From Ephydatia muelleri (Eukaryota; Porifera; Demospongiae; Spongillida; Spongillidae), in contig JABACO010000015.1 in assembly GCA_013339895.1 (NCBI GenBank), positions 5,241,772 to 5,305,771 of the forward strand: a DNA stretch of 64,000 nucleotides. Direction: 5' to 3'. The notes beneath the pieces were generated by a model. The model was not told the origin of the DNA and did not search any database. It was given only the letters and a program-made list of their open reading frames with translations. The position numbers and the translations under genes are program-made. Of the stretch, positions 63,986 to 64,000 are shown in pieces; the first letter of the stretch is position 1; each line of letters starts with the position of its first letter.

Positions 63986-64000
63986 GAAAGTCTAGACGTC

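Overview
This window is nuclear DNA of an animal. Genes are split by GT-AG introns as short as about 50 bp, codon use is ordinary, and long stretches are packed with DNA transposons and LTR elements. The gene content (cytochrome P450 reductase, the checkpoint clamp subunit RAD1, an ADP-ribosyl cyclase family member, an UNC93-like transporter) and the transposon mix (Ginger, Harbinger, Tigger, several hAT types, an RAG1-N-terminus-like element, Cys-rich CKCNGP-type fragments) suggest a marine invertebrate, probably a sponge. That assignment is inference; nothing in the window names the species.

Host genes, left to right. (1) POR, minus strand: exons 1-4 lie between 6911 and 1 and the gene continues off the left edge; its third intron (5.6 kb) holds two hAT elements. 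(2) RAD1, plus strand: starts 112 bp from the POR start codon, so the two share a divergent promoter. All eight exons are present (279 codons), but intron 2 is 18.9 kb of nested mobile DNA (7520-26419). (3) A minus-strand ADP-ribosyl cyclase/CD38-family gene (29644-30633) lacking both acidic active-site residues. (4) A small hypothetical gene start at 31023 whose first part is duplicated head to head. (5) RING-like exons near 42.7-43.3 kb. (6) A three-exon UNC93-like membrane protein (57401-60536).

Mobile DNA. RAD1 intron 2 contains a MITE, hAT and Tigger remnants, a deletion-derivative LTR element inside a Tigger, a CRN-like fragment, a pair of inverted 309-bp repeats (one split by a 2.9-kb Harbinger with a clean TAA target duplication), and a 5-kb Ty3/gypsy element with tiny LTRs and one uninterrupted 1,567-codon gag-pol frame whose first integrase catalytic Asp is Asn. 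This gypsy element is flanked by 668-bp direct repeats. The most complete and unusual element is at 31745-39988: 8.2 kb, a perfect 6-bp target duplication (ATAATG), near-identical 1.33-kb terminal inverted repeats, and two divergent spliced genes with intact frames, a DDE integrase-like protein (404 aa) and a RING-type protein (368 aa). At 43546-46849 is a Ginger-type DNA transposon (gypsy-like integrase plus OTU protease domain). At 48092-54021 is a decayed retroelement with protease, then integrase zinc domain, then RNase H tail; a 3.6-kb element with CCGG target duplication sits precisely inside its first zinc knuckle. At 55602-56937 is a transposon whose gene encodes the zinc-binding N-terminal region and RING of RAG1, without the catalytic core. 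At 62066-63200 is a partial gene of a large transposase-like family (SGDGA motif).

The interval 40.6-41.8 kb is a diverged copy of the UNC93 3' end plus downstream DNA (60.45-60.83 and 63.6-63.9 kb), so segmental duplication has also shaped the region. No rRNA, tRNA or CRISPR feature was found.
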